A program made the translations under genes and the position numbers. From Mytilus californianus (taxonomy: Eukaryota; Mollusca; Bivalvia; Mytilida; Mytilidae), in assembly GCF_021869535.1 (NCBI RefSeq), contig NW_026262701.1, positions 6,091,501 to 6,155,500 on the forward strand: DNA of 64,000 bases, read 5' to 3'. The notes under the pieces are model-generated. The model did no database searches, was not told the origin of the DNA, and saw nothing but the letters and a program-made list of their open reading frames with translations. This document shows positions 12,246 through 23,904 of this stretch, in pieces; position 1 is the stretch's first letter, and each line of letters starts with the position of its first letter.

Positions 12246-12735
12246 TAAACAGAATTTAACGAAGCGCTGAATTCCCCTTATTAGGAGGAGGAAAAAAAAA
12301 CCTGTTGAGCAGCAACTAAAGTTCCTAAAGAATAGAGGTTGTAAACAGTAGTTATAAAAGAAATTATCTGACCTCCAAAAACTAGCTGACATGATTTCCA
12401 ACATAGAGGAGGACTTAAAAATATTCTAAGAAGAGGCTTAGGCTCTGACTTCATGAGTTTTAACTTGATGTTTAGCTAAAACATCAAATGAAGCAGACTT
12501 ATATGCCAACATGACAGTATTGCAAATCCAGGTAGAAATGCTTTAAGCAGAAATATCAGAAATTTCTTTTTTAATAGGAATGAACAAGCTCGAAGAACTA
12601 GCAGGTCTTAATTTTGCTGAAGAAGCTAGGTACATAGGCAAAGTTCTCATAGAAAATAAAACCTGATTACCTGTAGAAGCAGGTATGGCAAGAATAGTGA
12701 CTAGCCCAGAACCTTTATTTTTTAATTTGATTTTA
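12245..12735 (-). pseudogene. DIRS tyrosine recombinase, C-terminal part
   Basis: The minus strand reads 'SSLFIPIKKEISDIS', then after frame breaks 'HEVRA' (the catalytic His-x-x-Arg box) and 'SFWRSDNFFYNY', which matches the Trp/His box and Tyr nucleophile region of DIRS recombinases. In-frame stops are present. The segment with the first catalytic Arg is not found between this piece and the N-terminal piece, so a target deletion probably accompanied the LINE insertion. The frame runs into the internal complementary region, as is usual for DIRS. Confidence 0.65.
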
Positions 12736-12739
12736 AACA

Positions 12740-14845
12740 TATTTTATTCATTAAGATATGAAAAGGATTAAGCAACAGGCACAGCCTATACAAGCTCTCT
12801 CCATATTACATGTACAAGGTATAATTCAATTATAACAGCTGTATTTAAAATAATTTAATATAGTGGAACATGCATGCTACTTATGAGCACACACGAGCAA
12901 ATATATGTTTACAGTGTTACTTACTAAATGTAAAGTATATTTAAGTATATAGGCAATTACTAATCATTTATTCAAGTGCCTTGAAACATGCAAGTATCCA
13001 TTATAAGTCGTTAGAAATATATATGTATGGCTTGAAAGAGACACTAAGCTTACTTAGTTGAAAAAATGAATTAATGTTGACGTGGAGGAGAAAAAAAATA
13101 AAAAATAAAACTAAATAAAACAAAAATTGAGTAAATTTCAAACAAAACGTTGAGTGTCACTCAGACAGGGGGTCAATTACTTTTGAAAGTAATTAATTAC
13201 ATTCAATTACAATTACAAAATCTTCAATTAAATTACACATTACATTTGACTTTTTTGACAATGTAATTAGTTACTTTCCAATTACTTGGCAAATGTAATT
13301 AATTACTTCAATTACTTTTGAAAGGAAAATTTATAACATGCATTTGTTCTATCATATGTACATAATTATCATACTTTGCTTTATAGTAATAATAAATGAG
13401 ATCTACATTGACTATTTTCAAATTCAGCCAGTTTCAAAGAAGAGTAAAAGTTAAATATCTGGTGTGTTACGGGAATAAAGAAAAAACAAACATAAATCTG
13501 AAGTGCACATAATACTTTGTCTATCAGGAATCGTTAGGACTAGATGTCTGGTTTAATTTAATGCGCAAAATGATAAAAAGCCTTATATTATATTTGGAAA
13601 ATATAAAATTTTGTTTAATTACCTATTGAAATTTTATGTTTTAATGTATTTCATTGAAAATGATACAAGAAGAGAGCCCTATAGATAAAATTTTATTTTT
13701 TTAATTTGATCACAACTTAAGTTAAAATTATTTTTCCTAAAGAAATGATATTCAAAGTCTGACTTTTTTAAAAATGTAATGTAGTTTTAATCACAATTAA
13801 TTAATTTAAAAAAAAAATCATATACCTAGGGGTATATTTATCTCTCTCTAATTGGCTTAACACCTGTTTAACATGCAAACATAACTGTTGTAAAAACAGT
13901 CATTATATAGTTTATGATAAAACAAATAGCCAGAGGTTATATTTATTGATTGACTTATTACCTTTTAAATTGATTATGTTAAATCAATGTCTAACAATAT
14001 CCATCTGAATATACTTGTAGGTAACAAGCTAATAAAGGTATAACACAGTGATTTACTAATTGTTTCTTTTAAACACAAATTATGGCATGTTTCTACAATA
14101 TTGTTTTTTTTTTTTCTTTTTTGTTCATTCATTACAAAATAAAGAATCTTCCATGGTTGTGTAATTACAGAAGGTATACTGTGTAGGCTTTGATTTGTCA
14201 GCTAACTACATTTGCTAAGGTCATGGTTTTTCATAATCTTTTGAGAAAACACAAGATTCAATCTTTCTGATCCCAAATTTCAAATGTAATTGAATTGTAA
14301 TTGAAAAGTAATTGCCAACTACAGACAATTTTGACTTTGTAATTCATTACTTTCTATTACTTGTAATTGAAAAAATGCTCAATTACACATTACATTCAAT
14401 TACTTGAGAAATTGTAATTAATTACAGCTAATTACAATTACATTTTTCAATTACCCCATGTCTGGTGTCACTGATAAATTTCTGAACAGATTTAAAAATA
14501 GCAATATTCATATCATATGAAAATAAACTGTTTTCAAAAAGTAATAATTCAATATTTATGTCAACATTATCAGCAATGGAGTAAATGAAATCAAGTAGGA
14601 TCTGTCTTACATCATTGTACTTAAGGCAAATAAAAAAGAAATGTTCCTTATCCTCAACAGGGTGATTACAGTTTGCACAAAAAGTGTTCTCGGATAAGAA
14701 CTGATTAAACAAATGAGATTTTAGGTTGCTAGCACTATTTTTGAGTTGACAATGACTTATATTAAGTTTCCTTATCCCATAGTTGAAAGGTTTAAATATA
14801 TCATCAGTCCTATAAAACTTGTCCAGTCCACTTCTAAATATACCC
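12740..14845 (-). mobile_element. 5'-truncated LINE inserted in the DIRS recombinase gene
   Basis: At 14840-14473 the minus strand encodes the C-terminal end of a Jockey/CR1-like RT protein: 'LNISHCQLKNSASNLKSHLF', then a Cys-x2-Cys...His...Cys knuckle ('CANCNHPVEDKEHFFFICL'). The frame continues across the hAT insertion into 'RFV' and a stop, then an AT-rich 3' UTR ending near 12740 with an 'aataaaatatg' block. The same DIRS gene resumes on both sides. Only the C-terminal part is present, as expected of a 5'-truncated LINE insertion. Confidence 0.65.
13162..14464. mobile_element. Non-autonomous hAT-like DNA transposon
   Basis: The ends are inverted: the left begins CAGACAGGGGGTCAATTAC and the right end reversed begins CAGACATGGGGTAATTG. 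It is flanked by a perfect 8-bp direct repeat GTGTCACT (13154-13161 and 14465-14472), the hAT target-duplication length. Both subterminal regions are packed with AATTAC/GTAATT motifs. The 1303 bp contain no transposase frame, so movement would need an enzyme supplied in trans. Excision with one target copy kept restores the LINE reading frame. Confidence 0.8.
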
Positions 14846-15549
14846 AAGCTTTGGGATTTTTGTCGACTATTATGGCAAAAGAATTTAATCAACAAGGACA
14901 AAAACACATTGTCACCAAAATCTGAGCCTCCTGAAAGGAATATAGTTCTGGCTATGGCAGATTTATATCCCTTTATAGTAGACGGAGTATAACCTTTTTC
15001 TTCAAAAAGATAAAGGAAAAAAACCGCTATCTGTTGCACAGTAACTGAGAAAGGATCAATCTGTTTCGAATGACACCAAAAACAGAAAATTGACCATTTG
15101 GAGTCATAAACGGCTCCTGTAGATTGCCTGACTGACCTTGCGATACGCTTGATTGCTCCTTCAGAAAAGCCTTACTTTCTGAGGGAATTCCTGACAGTAA
15201 CCAAGCGTGCAGATGGAGATTTTCTAGACCCTGATGAATCTTTCTTCCCTTGAACTGAAAAAGTAGATCGTACCTTAGACGAAGTCGAAACGGCTTTGCA
15301 CAACACAGAAGAAGTAGTTCTGGGAACCAAGACAGTCTTGGCAAAGCCGGAGCAATAAGAATGGTCTTGCAAAGATCCCTCTGAATTTTGTGCAAGATCT
15401 TTGGAAGAAGACATAAGGGGGGAAACATGTAACTGAACATTCCCTTCCAAGATAGGGTCATAGCATCTACTGCCCAAGCTTTCCCGTCTGGAAACGTAAG
15501 TCTCCAACTTGTGATTCAGACTGGTGGCAAACAGATCTATATGAGGACA
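14845..15549 (-). pseudogene. DIRS middle domain and tyrosine recombinase N-terminus
   Basis: Directly after the CACTA-like insertion the minus strand reads 'PHIDLFATSLNHKLETYVS', then in another frame 'DAMTLSWKGMFSYMFPPLCL', the conserved block between RNase H and recombinase in DIRS elements. It then reads 'FFLYLFEEKGYTPSTIKGYK', the helical N-terminal (core-binding) domain of the tyrosine recombinase. Two frame changes separate the blocks. The domain ends where the LINE begins. Confidence 0.75.
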
Positions 15550-17641
15550 CACTACAAAAGTCTAAAAGTCTGAAAAGACCAGTTTTTGTCTTAATTTGCA
15601 TGAACTTTTACTCGACATTCTCCAAAAGTATGACTTGTGTCTTAATTTTTCTTGACAAATTCTCATTTATATTAAATTTGTATGAAATTTACTCGACATA
15701 TTCTCGACATTCTGAATATGGTCTTAAAATTTCTTGACAAATTCTTGACATTTGAATACTGTCTTGAAATTTCTCGACATATTCTCGACATTCTTATTTT
15801 CTCTCAGTATGGCTTGACATATTCTGAACATTTTGAATCGTGTCGTTAATTTACTTGACAGTTCTGAGTTTTACAAATCATGACCAATATTCATGATATA
15901 ACTTTAATCTTTATTTCTCTTTATATGATATACTGTTGTTTCAAGTTACACCTCTTTACAACAAAAATAAAAGTTGGGCATGTAAAATAATTGAAAATTT
16001 GGGTATATGAATATTTTTACAAATGCAAACAAGGCTATGAAATCTAAAGTATAAAATAATTCAAATGTGGGTGTCTTGATATAAAACAATTTCAATGAGG
16101 GTTTTTAAATAATTACAAATTTTGATTCCTAAATCTTATAAATTAAATGATTCAAACCAATCATACTGTAGACATATTTCATTCTACATTCATAATATTC
16201 AATGTTGATATGGTAAATAATTATTATACCAAAATGTGGTTTTATAAATAGCAAATTATGATGATATACAAATCATTCATTTAACAGAAGAAAAATTTGT
16301 GTAATGTCATCTGTTGGAATATATTAAGTATTACACATGGACAGGATGTTCCCCATAAAATTAAGGTATTCCACACCCCAGAGTACACGCAACTGTCAAA
16401 TAGAAGTTATTGCTTTACCTGTAATCAGCCATACAATTTATCAGTTGACCGACCATGCCACTACAATTTAAAAAGTTTGTTGATAGATGAAAATGAAAAT
16501 CATCATTTTGATGAAAAAAAATTGAATTGAAATGGATTTTCTTCATCAAAATTATGAAGTTAATTATTTTAACATAAAAACAAATTGAATAATTCCCAAA
16601 GATTAAAAGAAAATTATTATCTACTCCAGGAATAATAAAAAAAATGTATATATAATGGGTTCCTAACAGACATGCATAATATAGATCTAAACATTTTTTT
16701 CTTTTCAGGAAGGAGTTATCACAAATATTTATTTTTGATAAAAAATTATAAAATTCAACACTCAAATTGAATAAAAAATGTTTTTGGGTTGTTCTAAAAA
16801 ATGAACAAGGTTTTTGGATCAAGATGGGAACAAATTCTTTGACCTAAACGAAAGCCCCCCCCCTCTTTTTTTAGCCACACAAACCCAAAAGATGAATTGT
16901 GGGGTCCAAAAGAGAAACAAGACACCTATTTTAGTAAAGCAAATTTGACTGGCAGTTTTGCGAACGGCAAAAATCTAAATGCTGTTTGTCAATACCTTCG
17001 ACTTATATTCCAAGTGAAAAACAATTACTTAAATGTTTAATAAAAAAAAATCTAAATTAAACTACATGGGGGATTATTCAGGGTATTCCAACTTAGTTGC
17101 ACCAAAAGGGTATCTTACTATACCAAATTAATCCTTGATTCTTCAAAGTTTAGTTTAGCCAATATAAAAAGGAGTATATAACAGCAATAGAATGTCATAA
17201 ACAGTGCAGAATAAGTCTGTTCACATTTCAGGCGAAATTTATACTGTTGAGATAGTGTCAAGACATATTTGAGACTGTCAAGAATGTGTCGAGACATATT
17301 CAGACATTATTTAGAATGTCAAGAATATGTCGAGACATATTCAGACATTATTAAGAATGTCGAGAATATGTCAAGACAGATCGAGACAAATTTAAGACAG
17401 TCAAGAATTGGTCGAGACTAATCCAGACTCTTGTCAGATGATACAGGAAGTGTCGAGAAATTTTAAGACAATGTTCATTCTGTCAAGACACTTGTCAAGA
17501 AAAATCAAGAACCTTATTAGACAAATTCATACTATGTCAAGAATTTTTAAAAATTATTCAGACAAATTAAGAATGTCGAGTAAAAATTCATGCAAATTCA
17601 GACAAAAACTGGTCTTTTCAGACTTTTTGACTTTTGTAGTG
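15550..17641. mobile_element. Non-autonomous CACTA-like DNA transposon
   Basis: The ends are inverted over about 71 bp with about three mismatches and begin CACTACAAAAGTC on both strands. A 3-bp direct repeat ACA flanks it (15547-15549 and 17642-17644), as for CACTA (EnSpm) elements. About 300 bp inside each end is packed with 'tctcgacatattctcgacat'-type motifs in opposite orientation at the two sides; subterminal repeat arrays are a CACTA hallmark (transposase binding sites). No transposase ORF is present in 2092 bp. It interrupts the DIRS gene between RNase H and the middle domain, and removing it with one ACA restores the frame. Confidence 0.85.
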
Positions 17642-18137
17642 ACAATACCAACAAAGAGTGATCTCCTGAAACACTGATGGATGAAGTTCCCATTCTGTGT
17701 TCACTGGAACACGCGAACGGGAAAGAGCATCCGCCAGAAGATTTTGACTGCCTGGAACATGTCTCACTGACAGAATCATATCGAGACTGTGACACAAAAG
17801 AAGAATCTCCTTGATCAGATGATACAGAGAAATGGAATGAGTTCCCCCTTGATTCTGAAGATAAGCCACTACTGTGGAGTTGTCCGTGGCAACCAGTAGT
17901 GACTGACCCTGAATCACAGCCTGAAAATGAAAGAGAGAAAGTAAGACAGCTCTCATCTCTAGAAGAGTGATGTGTTCCTCCAACTGAGCACCTGACTAAA
18001 AAACCTGAAGCTGTTCTGCCCTCCAGATAAGCTCCCCAACCCATCAAGCTCGCATCTGACTTATCCCTACGAATAGAATAAACTTGACTCCTAAGACGTT
18101 CAGAGGGGTTGCCTGAAGAAGGCTCCTTAGAAATCAT
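17618..18137 (-). pseudogene. DIRS RNase H domain
   Basis: The minus strand reads 'SDASLMGWGAYLEG' (first Asp), then after a frame change 'HITLLEMRAVLLSLFHF' (Glu), 'LLVATDNSTVVAYLQNQGG' (Asp) and 'VPGSQNLLADALSRS' (last Asp). This is the RNase H order typical of DIRS elements, followed by the usual 'TEWELHPSVF' block. Upstream, only a short spacer separates it from the gag-like ORF, so the RT domain that should lie between them is deleted. Confidence 0.8.
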
Positions 18138-18185
18138 AGCAGCTCCCTCTGTGCTCCAAACACTGTCATTATCAGGAGAAGCACC

Positions 18186-18692
18186 TTAGTCTTCAAGAAA
18201 GTTACCTTCTTGGCTTCTGGGAGCCAAGGAAACAGAATCATCTTCCATCAGATGTTTAGAAGGTCTGGGAGGGTCCTGTGGAGGATCCTGAGACAGACCC
18301 CTAGACTCCATAAGGGTAAGCCTGTTACCAAACTCAATGAATAATGAGTTAACAGTTGCTTGTATCTTATGGATAGAAGTTGTCAGAGTCCTCATCTCAT
18401 CCTTAAAAGAGGATGATTCTGAAAATGGAACCCTGACCAGACCAAACTGACAGAGCCGAATACGGATCGAAGGGCTGGGGATAATTGATAACCTCAACTG
18501 ACTAGCACCAGAAGTGAAAGGCAGTCCTAACGGGGTCTGGGTCCTGTTCCAAACACCAGGGATAAACTCCATACTTCTATCCCAAAACTCATCCGAATTA
18601 GTGGCCGAACGCCAAGGGGACAACAAACCACTTGCACTTGTGTGTGTGTGACTTACCTCTTGCGTTGACGAAGTTGGTGTTTTATCAGCCAT
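18186..18692 (-). CDS. DIRS gag-like ORF1
   Basis: An ATG-initiated 168-codon ORF immediately inside the right inverted repeat, in the gag position of a DIRS element. It has no zinc knuckle or other recognised motif and is rich in Ser, Pro and Thr. The C-terminal half contains a possible short coiled coil ('DEMRTLTTSIHKIQATVNSL'). It ends in TAA at 18186; the frame then stays open into the RNase H part, which suggests that the stop may be a later mutation. The assignment is by position. Confidence 0.55.
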   Translation of the reverse strand: MADKTPTSSTQEVSHTHTSASGLLSPWRSATNSDEFWDRSMEFIPGVWNRTQTPLGLPFTSGASQLRLSIIPSPSIRIRLCQFGLVRVPFSESSSFKDEMRTLTTSIHKIQATVNSLFIEFGNRLTLMESRGLSQDPPQDPPRPSKHLMEDDSVSLAPRSQEGNFLED

Positions 18693-18853
18693 TATTAAGA
18701 AAAATTAAACAAATTATCCGTATAAAATAAATTAATAATACAAATTACTATTACAAAATAATATAACTACAATTTTTCTATTAAGAAACAACGTGCTTAA
18801 CCAAAACACTTTTTTTTCTCAAAAGCGTCTAGTATGAACCATGGAACCGGAAA

Positions 18854-18997
18854 AAATGATGAAGGTTTATGCCGGGCATGCGTCAGGTGGGAGATGTTGT
18901 CACAGGGGTATGGTTCTTTTTTATGGCTGGTTTGAATAATGCAGCGAGTGGACTGATATCTAAATTTATGAAGGTGAGGTATTTAATGTAATAAAAA
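18854..18997. repeat. Right inverted terminal repeat of the DIRS element
   Basis: Inverted copy of 11998-12126, ending outward in 'gtgaggtatttaatgtaataaaa'. That tip is matched in reverse complement inside the internal complementary region at about 12207-12243. Confidence 0.8.
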
Positions 18998-18999
18998 CA

Positions 19000-19290
19000 C
19001 TGTTACTTCAGTTATCGTCGAATTAAAAAATGTTATTCAAAAACTTAAAAGTAGAATTGATGAACTAATGACGAATTTTGTGGAGAGGGTTTTTAAACAG
19101 TTATATGAGAAAATATATGTCATTATTGACAATAAACTAAAAACAAGGTAGATGATGTGAAGATAGAGGTAAAATCATACATTGAAATAATGCAAGCTAG
19201 AATTGGGGATTTATAGGAATCATTGACAGAGGCAAACAGCTCAAAGGATGAAAGTCAAATATTGATTACAATCTAGTAAAAATGAACATG
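19000..19290 (+). pseudogene. Coiled-coil ORF1-like fragment, right side of the DIRS insertion
   Basis: The plus strand reads 'VELKNVIQKLKSRIDELM', 'EKIYVIIDNKLKT' and, after a frameshift, 'VDDVKIEVKSYIEIMQARI'. Its heptad-like hydrophobic spacing resembles the coiled coil of LINE ORF1 proteins. It is broken by a frameshift and stops, and runs directly into family A repeat copy 4. It is the probable continuation of 11709-11949. Confidence 0.45.
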
Positions 19291-19292
19291 TC

Positions 19293-19813
19293 AGTAACTG
19301 CGAGTACTCTCAGACCTGTACATGGTGTCTTTTTTGTTGTGGGGATATCTAAGTGCCCTGCCACGTTCACTCTGGATTTTTGTTAGATGTATTTCTATTT
19401 GTATCCATCTGATGAGTTAAGGCTTTTATCAACTGGTTTTTAATAAATTGGTCGTGTGTTGTACTGCTACACCAGGTTAGGGGGAGGGTTTGGCGCCAAC
19501 ACACTAGTTTAACCCCACCACATTTATGTGCCTGTCCCAAGTCAGGAGCATGTAATTCATTTGTTGTCGTGTGTTGCTGTGTATCATATTTGTTTTTCGT
19601 TATTAATTTTGTACATAAATTAAGCCGTTAGTCTTCGTTTGAATTGTTTTACATTTTTCATTTCGGGGCCTTGTATAGCTGACTATGCGGTATGGCTTTT
19701 GCTCCTTATTGAAGGCCATGCGGTGATCTATAGTTGTCAATTTCAGTGTCATTTGGTCTCTTGTGGAGAGTTGTCTCATTAGCACTCATTCCACATCTAC
19801 TTATTTTTATATC
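19293..19813 (+). repeat. Interspersed repeat family A, copy 4 (long)
   Basis: Matches 9922-10449 throughout, from 'gtaactgcgagtactctcag' to 'cttatttttatat'. Here it follows the coiled-coil fragment without a gap, which suggests that family A is the 3' UTR of that retroelement. Confidence 0.7.
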
Positions 19814-19924
19814 TATTACGATCGCGGAACGATAATGGGGAAAAAATAGAACATACAGGCATACAAAGTAACTGTTCCGTCGAACCGTATGTTTCAAAAG
19901 TTATTTCACGGTCGTACCGACGTG

Positions 19925-20239
19925 TTTCGTGCAGGCTCGCTCCCTTAGCCATCGAGACTGGCAGATACACCAGGCCGCCAATACCTGTTGAAGATCGATT
20001 GTGTATTTATTGTTCTGACAAACGTGTTGTAAATGAGAAATATTTTTTTAATGAACTGTTTTTTATATAATGACTTAAGATTTGACCTTTACTCTGAATG
20101 TTCAGAACATATTAATAGTTTCGAAAACTTGAATGATGATTTTAAATTTATACTGAAATTCATGAACTGCTCCGAGATTCAGCCATTTTTATGTAAAAGT
20201 ATTTATAAGTTTTTTAAGCGACGTAAATTGTTTTCATAA
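19925..20239 (+). pseudogene. LINE RT C-terminal fragment
   Basis: The plus strand reads 'ETGRYTRPPIPVEDRLCIYC', the usual start of the C-terminal knuckle region of CR1/Jockey-like LINE proteins. After a frameshift it gives 'NDLRFDLYSECSEHINSF' and a Lys/Arg-rich end before TAA at 20239. The expected 'E-x-HF' segment is altered. It is a short truncated remnant. Confidence 0.5.
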
Positions 20240-21116
20240 ATTTTTAACTACGAATGAATTATTTTGGTTAATTCTGCCTATTTACACTATGCATATTAGT
20301 TCATCGTGATCCCAGCAAACACACAACATTTTAAAAACATTTTTTAAATGTCATATGGACGTCTCTCACAAAATATTTCAATAAGATATCATTTAGACAT
20401 AAAAAAAATGTTTATTTTATTGTTTTTGAAATGTTTTATTTCTAACATTTAAGTAAAATGTTTTTACAACATTAACAAAATATTATTTGTTATTATCTTT
20501 TATTCATGTTCTCAAACATTGTTCTAAAATATCCCGTAGATATTTCATAATATAAAAAAATAATATTTTCTTCAATTGGTATTTTATATTTTAACAACAT
20601 TTAAAGTAAATATTTTCCAAATATCCAAAAAACATTCTACAAAAAAATGTTTTACAGAAAATATAGTTTTGCTATTTGCATAAAATGTTTTATAACGTAA
20701 AATTAAAATGTTTCACATAAAACATCTGAAAAATATCAGCTAAATGTTTTCTATAAAATATTCTGACATACACATTACTTAATAGTCTTACTGATGTTTT
20801 ATTCAACATTTTACGGATATAAAAATAACATTTTATTTAAACTTTATTCAAAACCACACAAACAACGTATTGTGGAATTAGCTCGTTTTTTTTTAGGATA
20901 AGATATAGTACTACATTTCATCAATATCATGACAAGCAAGATACTATGGTTGAAATCCTTAATTGATATCTTGAAGATCCTTGAAGTCAGATTTTATTCC
21001 TTCTGATATTAAAATTCAAAAGAGTCAACATTAAATTAAGCAATAATGTATTAATAAACAATCACCTTTCTTTAATGTTTATTCATTTCGTTCGTGTATA
21101 TTTTAGAAATTAAGAA

Positions 21117-22545
21117 ATGAAAACTGTAACTGTACTAAGTTCAATTTTCGTATCGTTTATATGCCTTACGGAAAACCGACCTTTTCCGGAATCGACTTTT
21201 GTTTTATCACCGGAAATGATTTTGAAATTTGAATTTCGAAACGATGACAGGATATCAACAAAGAGAGCCAAGAAAATTGTTTGTTACGCGATATATACTC
21301 ACTTGGTAAGAATGATTAATCTGTTAAGATGAAACTTGTGCATTGATTATGTGTGTTCAATCATAATCGGAACCAAATTACATCTGTTTCTGGAGGTGCG
21401 GATCAATGTTTTGAAAAAAGGGGGCCCCTGCCCAAGGCAAGCAAACGTTTGGAGTGATACTTGTAAATAGTATATACATTTATCTTATAAGTAGCTCCAT
21501 AAGGGGTGTCGGGGCCCCTAAATCCGCCACTGTTCAAGCATCTACGTACAACAATTATGAATTTGTTCATTAATATAAAAAAAATATCAGGATATGTGGC
21601 TTGTGTGTTTGATTGCCAAATCGGCAATACACCTTATTGCTATTTGTCCACCATTACTGGCCATGGACATCACAAAAGTTCCCGTAAAAAGTTGCCGTCA
21701 TATAATGATATTTGACACCACAATTGAAAGTAATACACCTTATTGCTATTTCTCCGCTATTACTGGACATCACACAACTGTCACGAGTTCCCTTAAAATT
21801 TTGACGTCATCATAAAAAATATCTGATGCCACAATGGAAAAGTGATAAGGTGTATTATTGTATGACGTATGCTGACGTAAAAAGTTCAAGCGGGACAGAT
21901 TTCCAAATACTGAAATAGCGATAAGGTGTATGAGACAGCTATAGCTATCCACCAGAATTTAAATGACTTGGATAAAAGAAATTATATGTCACTGTACGGC
22001 TTTCAAAACTGAGAAAACCAATGCCATATAGTCCACTTTGAAGCCTTGACAAACAAATGTTAAATTTTTCTCAACACAATTGAAACAAAACAACTAACTG
22101 CCTACATTAAATTATGAAAAAGAAATTTGACAGACTTAAACCAACAACAACTATTGCAACAAGCATGACTCAATACCTTGTTTCCGAAGCACACAAACAA
22201 GTTACAATAACACTAATATAAGCACCATTTGAATATGGAGATTTTTTTTTCTAGTAAAATCAGTGTATGTATGTATTTGCAAAACAGTAAATTAAATTTC
22301 CCTTAACAGCTTAATGAACATTACAAAGACTATGTAAGACTTCAGTACAAGCAAAATAATATAAACTGTTGCTTAAAATTATATTTATTGCTTCATACAC
22401 ACAATGTACATACAATGTATCTTTTATTTTTTAACAGGAGCTAAAAGAAAAGCCACAAAGGACAAGTTCAATATGCAGGTTTACAATTTGGAAGTGGCGC
22501 AGGTTCTTTAGAATGTCTACAACCTTTCAGGAGAATTTTTTTTGA
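21117..22545 (+). CDS. Possible two-exon gene, small secreted protein, unknown function
   Basis: Exon 1 (21117-21305) opens with ATG and a hydrophobic start ('MKTVTVLSSIFVSFICL') resembling a signal peptide. It ends exactly at a donor, CACTTG|gtaaga. A pyrimidine-rich tract and acceptor (ttaacag, 22431-22437) lead to exon 2 (22438-22545), which continues in phase to TGA. The product would be about 98 residues, basic in its C-terminal part ('RFTIWKWRRFF'). No family is recognised. It lies wholly inside the CCCAGC-ended segment, so it could be transposon cargo or a chance structure. Confidence 0.25.
21626..21940. repeat. Two tandem units of about 105 bp plus inverted partial copies
   Basis: 'aatacaccttattgctattt' starts units at 21627 and 21731. 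Inverted versions ('gataaggtgtatt') occur near 21844 and 21920. No coding content. Confidence 0.6.
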
Positions 22546-23904
22546 AGTAAGATTTTCATACAGAATTACTGTTATTCCATATTTAATTCAAATATTTAGC
22601 ATAAACAATGCATTACATTCAAGATTAAGGGCATACAATACAGAAAAGATATCTGGATATTTGAATAAATTATTTTTTTTGTGACAAAATAGAAACGAGT
22701 TGTTTATTTAAATCAATCTTTTAGTCCAACAGTGTGCTTTCATAAACAACAAATATGCTTTCCTTTGAAGTATTTCAAATACATATATAAACAACTCATT
22801 TAATGACATCTGTGTGTTTCTCGGAAGTTAAGTTATATTATTATCATCATTGCGAAAACAATGCGTAACACTTCGATAAGTTATTATGTGCCTATAGTAT
22901 ACTTCTAGGACTGTATCATATGCCCTTAGATACAAATGACAAGTTATAAACTATGTCACTCTACAGAGTTTAACACTTAAAAAGGACAATAAGATGTTTA
23001 ATGACATTATGTAGCAGGGCTTTTAAAGGCCCCTACATGATACAATGCATTTAATGAAAACTAAAAAAAACAAGAAAAACAACAGACTGATTTATACAAA
23101 ACAATAAAAGAAAAAAAACAAGTATACTATAATGAAATAAGACTCTTGGCTCTTGACTGGACACATATCTAGTCTAAAGTTTTTTAAATGTTTTTTTTTT
23201 AATAACTAAATGAAGTTCAGCATGGCACATTGCTCTCTCTTAACACGGTCAACCATTTATCGTCCCCTTCCGACAGACTATCATCGTTATTTGTTTCAAA
23301 ACTTTAAAGGCGAGGTGATGTATATCCTTCAGGCAACGTGAATCGTTCTATAATAAAGGAATGTGCAAGAAGTTTATATACGAATGTAAGATTAATTTTT
23401 TTTTCAGAAGCATGGCACAGCAAGAAAAAGATATAAGACACTACAAGACATTCCAAGTGATTTTGAATAATACAATTGATTGACTTTTTCAATGTATTCT
23501 TAAATAAATCAAATAGTTGATGTAAAATGGTGTTTTGTTCTCATCTCTTCAGCCAATTATCAATGATTATTGACTTAAGATGTAACCCTATTAGAAGTGT
23601 AGTGTTTTAGTTTAGAAAGAGAAGTTGTATTGAAAAATCTGAATTTGGGACACAAGTTTTAGTCAATGTAACTTGAACTTAAAAATGTGTATAATGTTTG
23701 CTTAATGTCCAATGGCATATATGTCATGCATGTTCAGGTTGACATATGCATGATGTGTATAAGATAGGTAATAAAAGTTGAGAGTGAAAAACTAAACATT
23801 ATACCATTGTGGTTGGAATGTTGGCTTTCTTGCACTGTCTGTCGTCTGTCCACCTATATTTGTCGGATTTTGTCCAACAAATATTTTCGTCACTGTTTTT
23901 CCCA
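22546..23904. other. AT-rich interior of the 4.4 kb segment
   Basis: No supportable gene. At 23710-23755 there is a small imperfect palindrome around 'catatatgtcatgcatg'. Confidence 0.4.

Larger units (their letters stand above)
11950..18997 (-). mobile_element. DIRS-type tyrosine-recombinase retrotransposon, nested and defective
   Basis: Minus-strand order is gag-like ORF (18692-18186), RNase H (18137-17618), a middle domain plus the N-terminus of the tyrosine recombinase (15549-14845), and the recombinase C-terminus (12735-12245). The ends are inverted repeats (11950-12126 and 18854-18997). An internal complementary region at 12150-12245 is the reverse complement of the left tip joined to the reverse complement of the right tip, the diagnostic DIRS arrangement. 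The RT palm between gag and RNase H is missing. A CACTA-like element (15550-17641) and a LINE with a hAT-like element inside (12740-14845) interrupt it. It therefore encodes no complete pol and cannot move on its own. Confidence 0.85.

Noticed and set aside
16415-16822. 135-codon minus-strand ORF inside the CACTA-like element
   Set aside because: AT-rich, Phe/Ile/Asn-rich, no transposase motif; likely chance.
17408-17677. 89-codon plus-strand ORF over the right CACTA-like end
   Set aside because: It is the translation of the subterminal repeat motif and crosses the element boundary.
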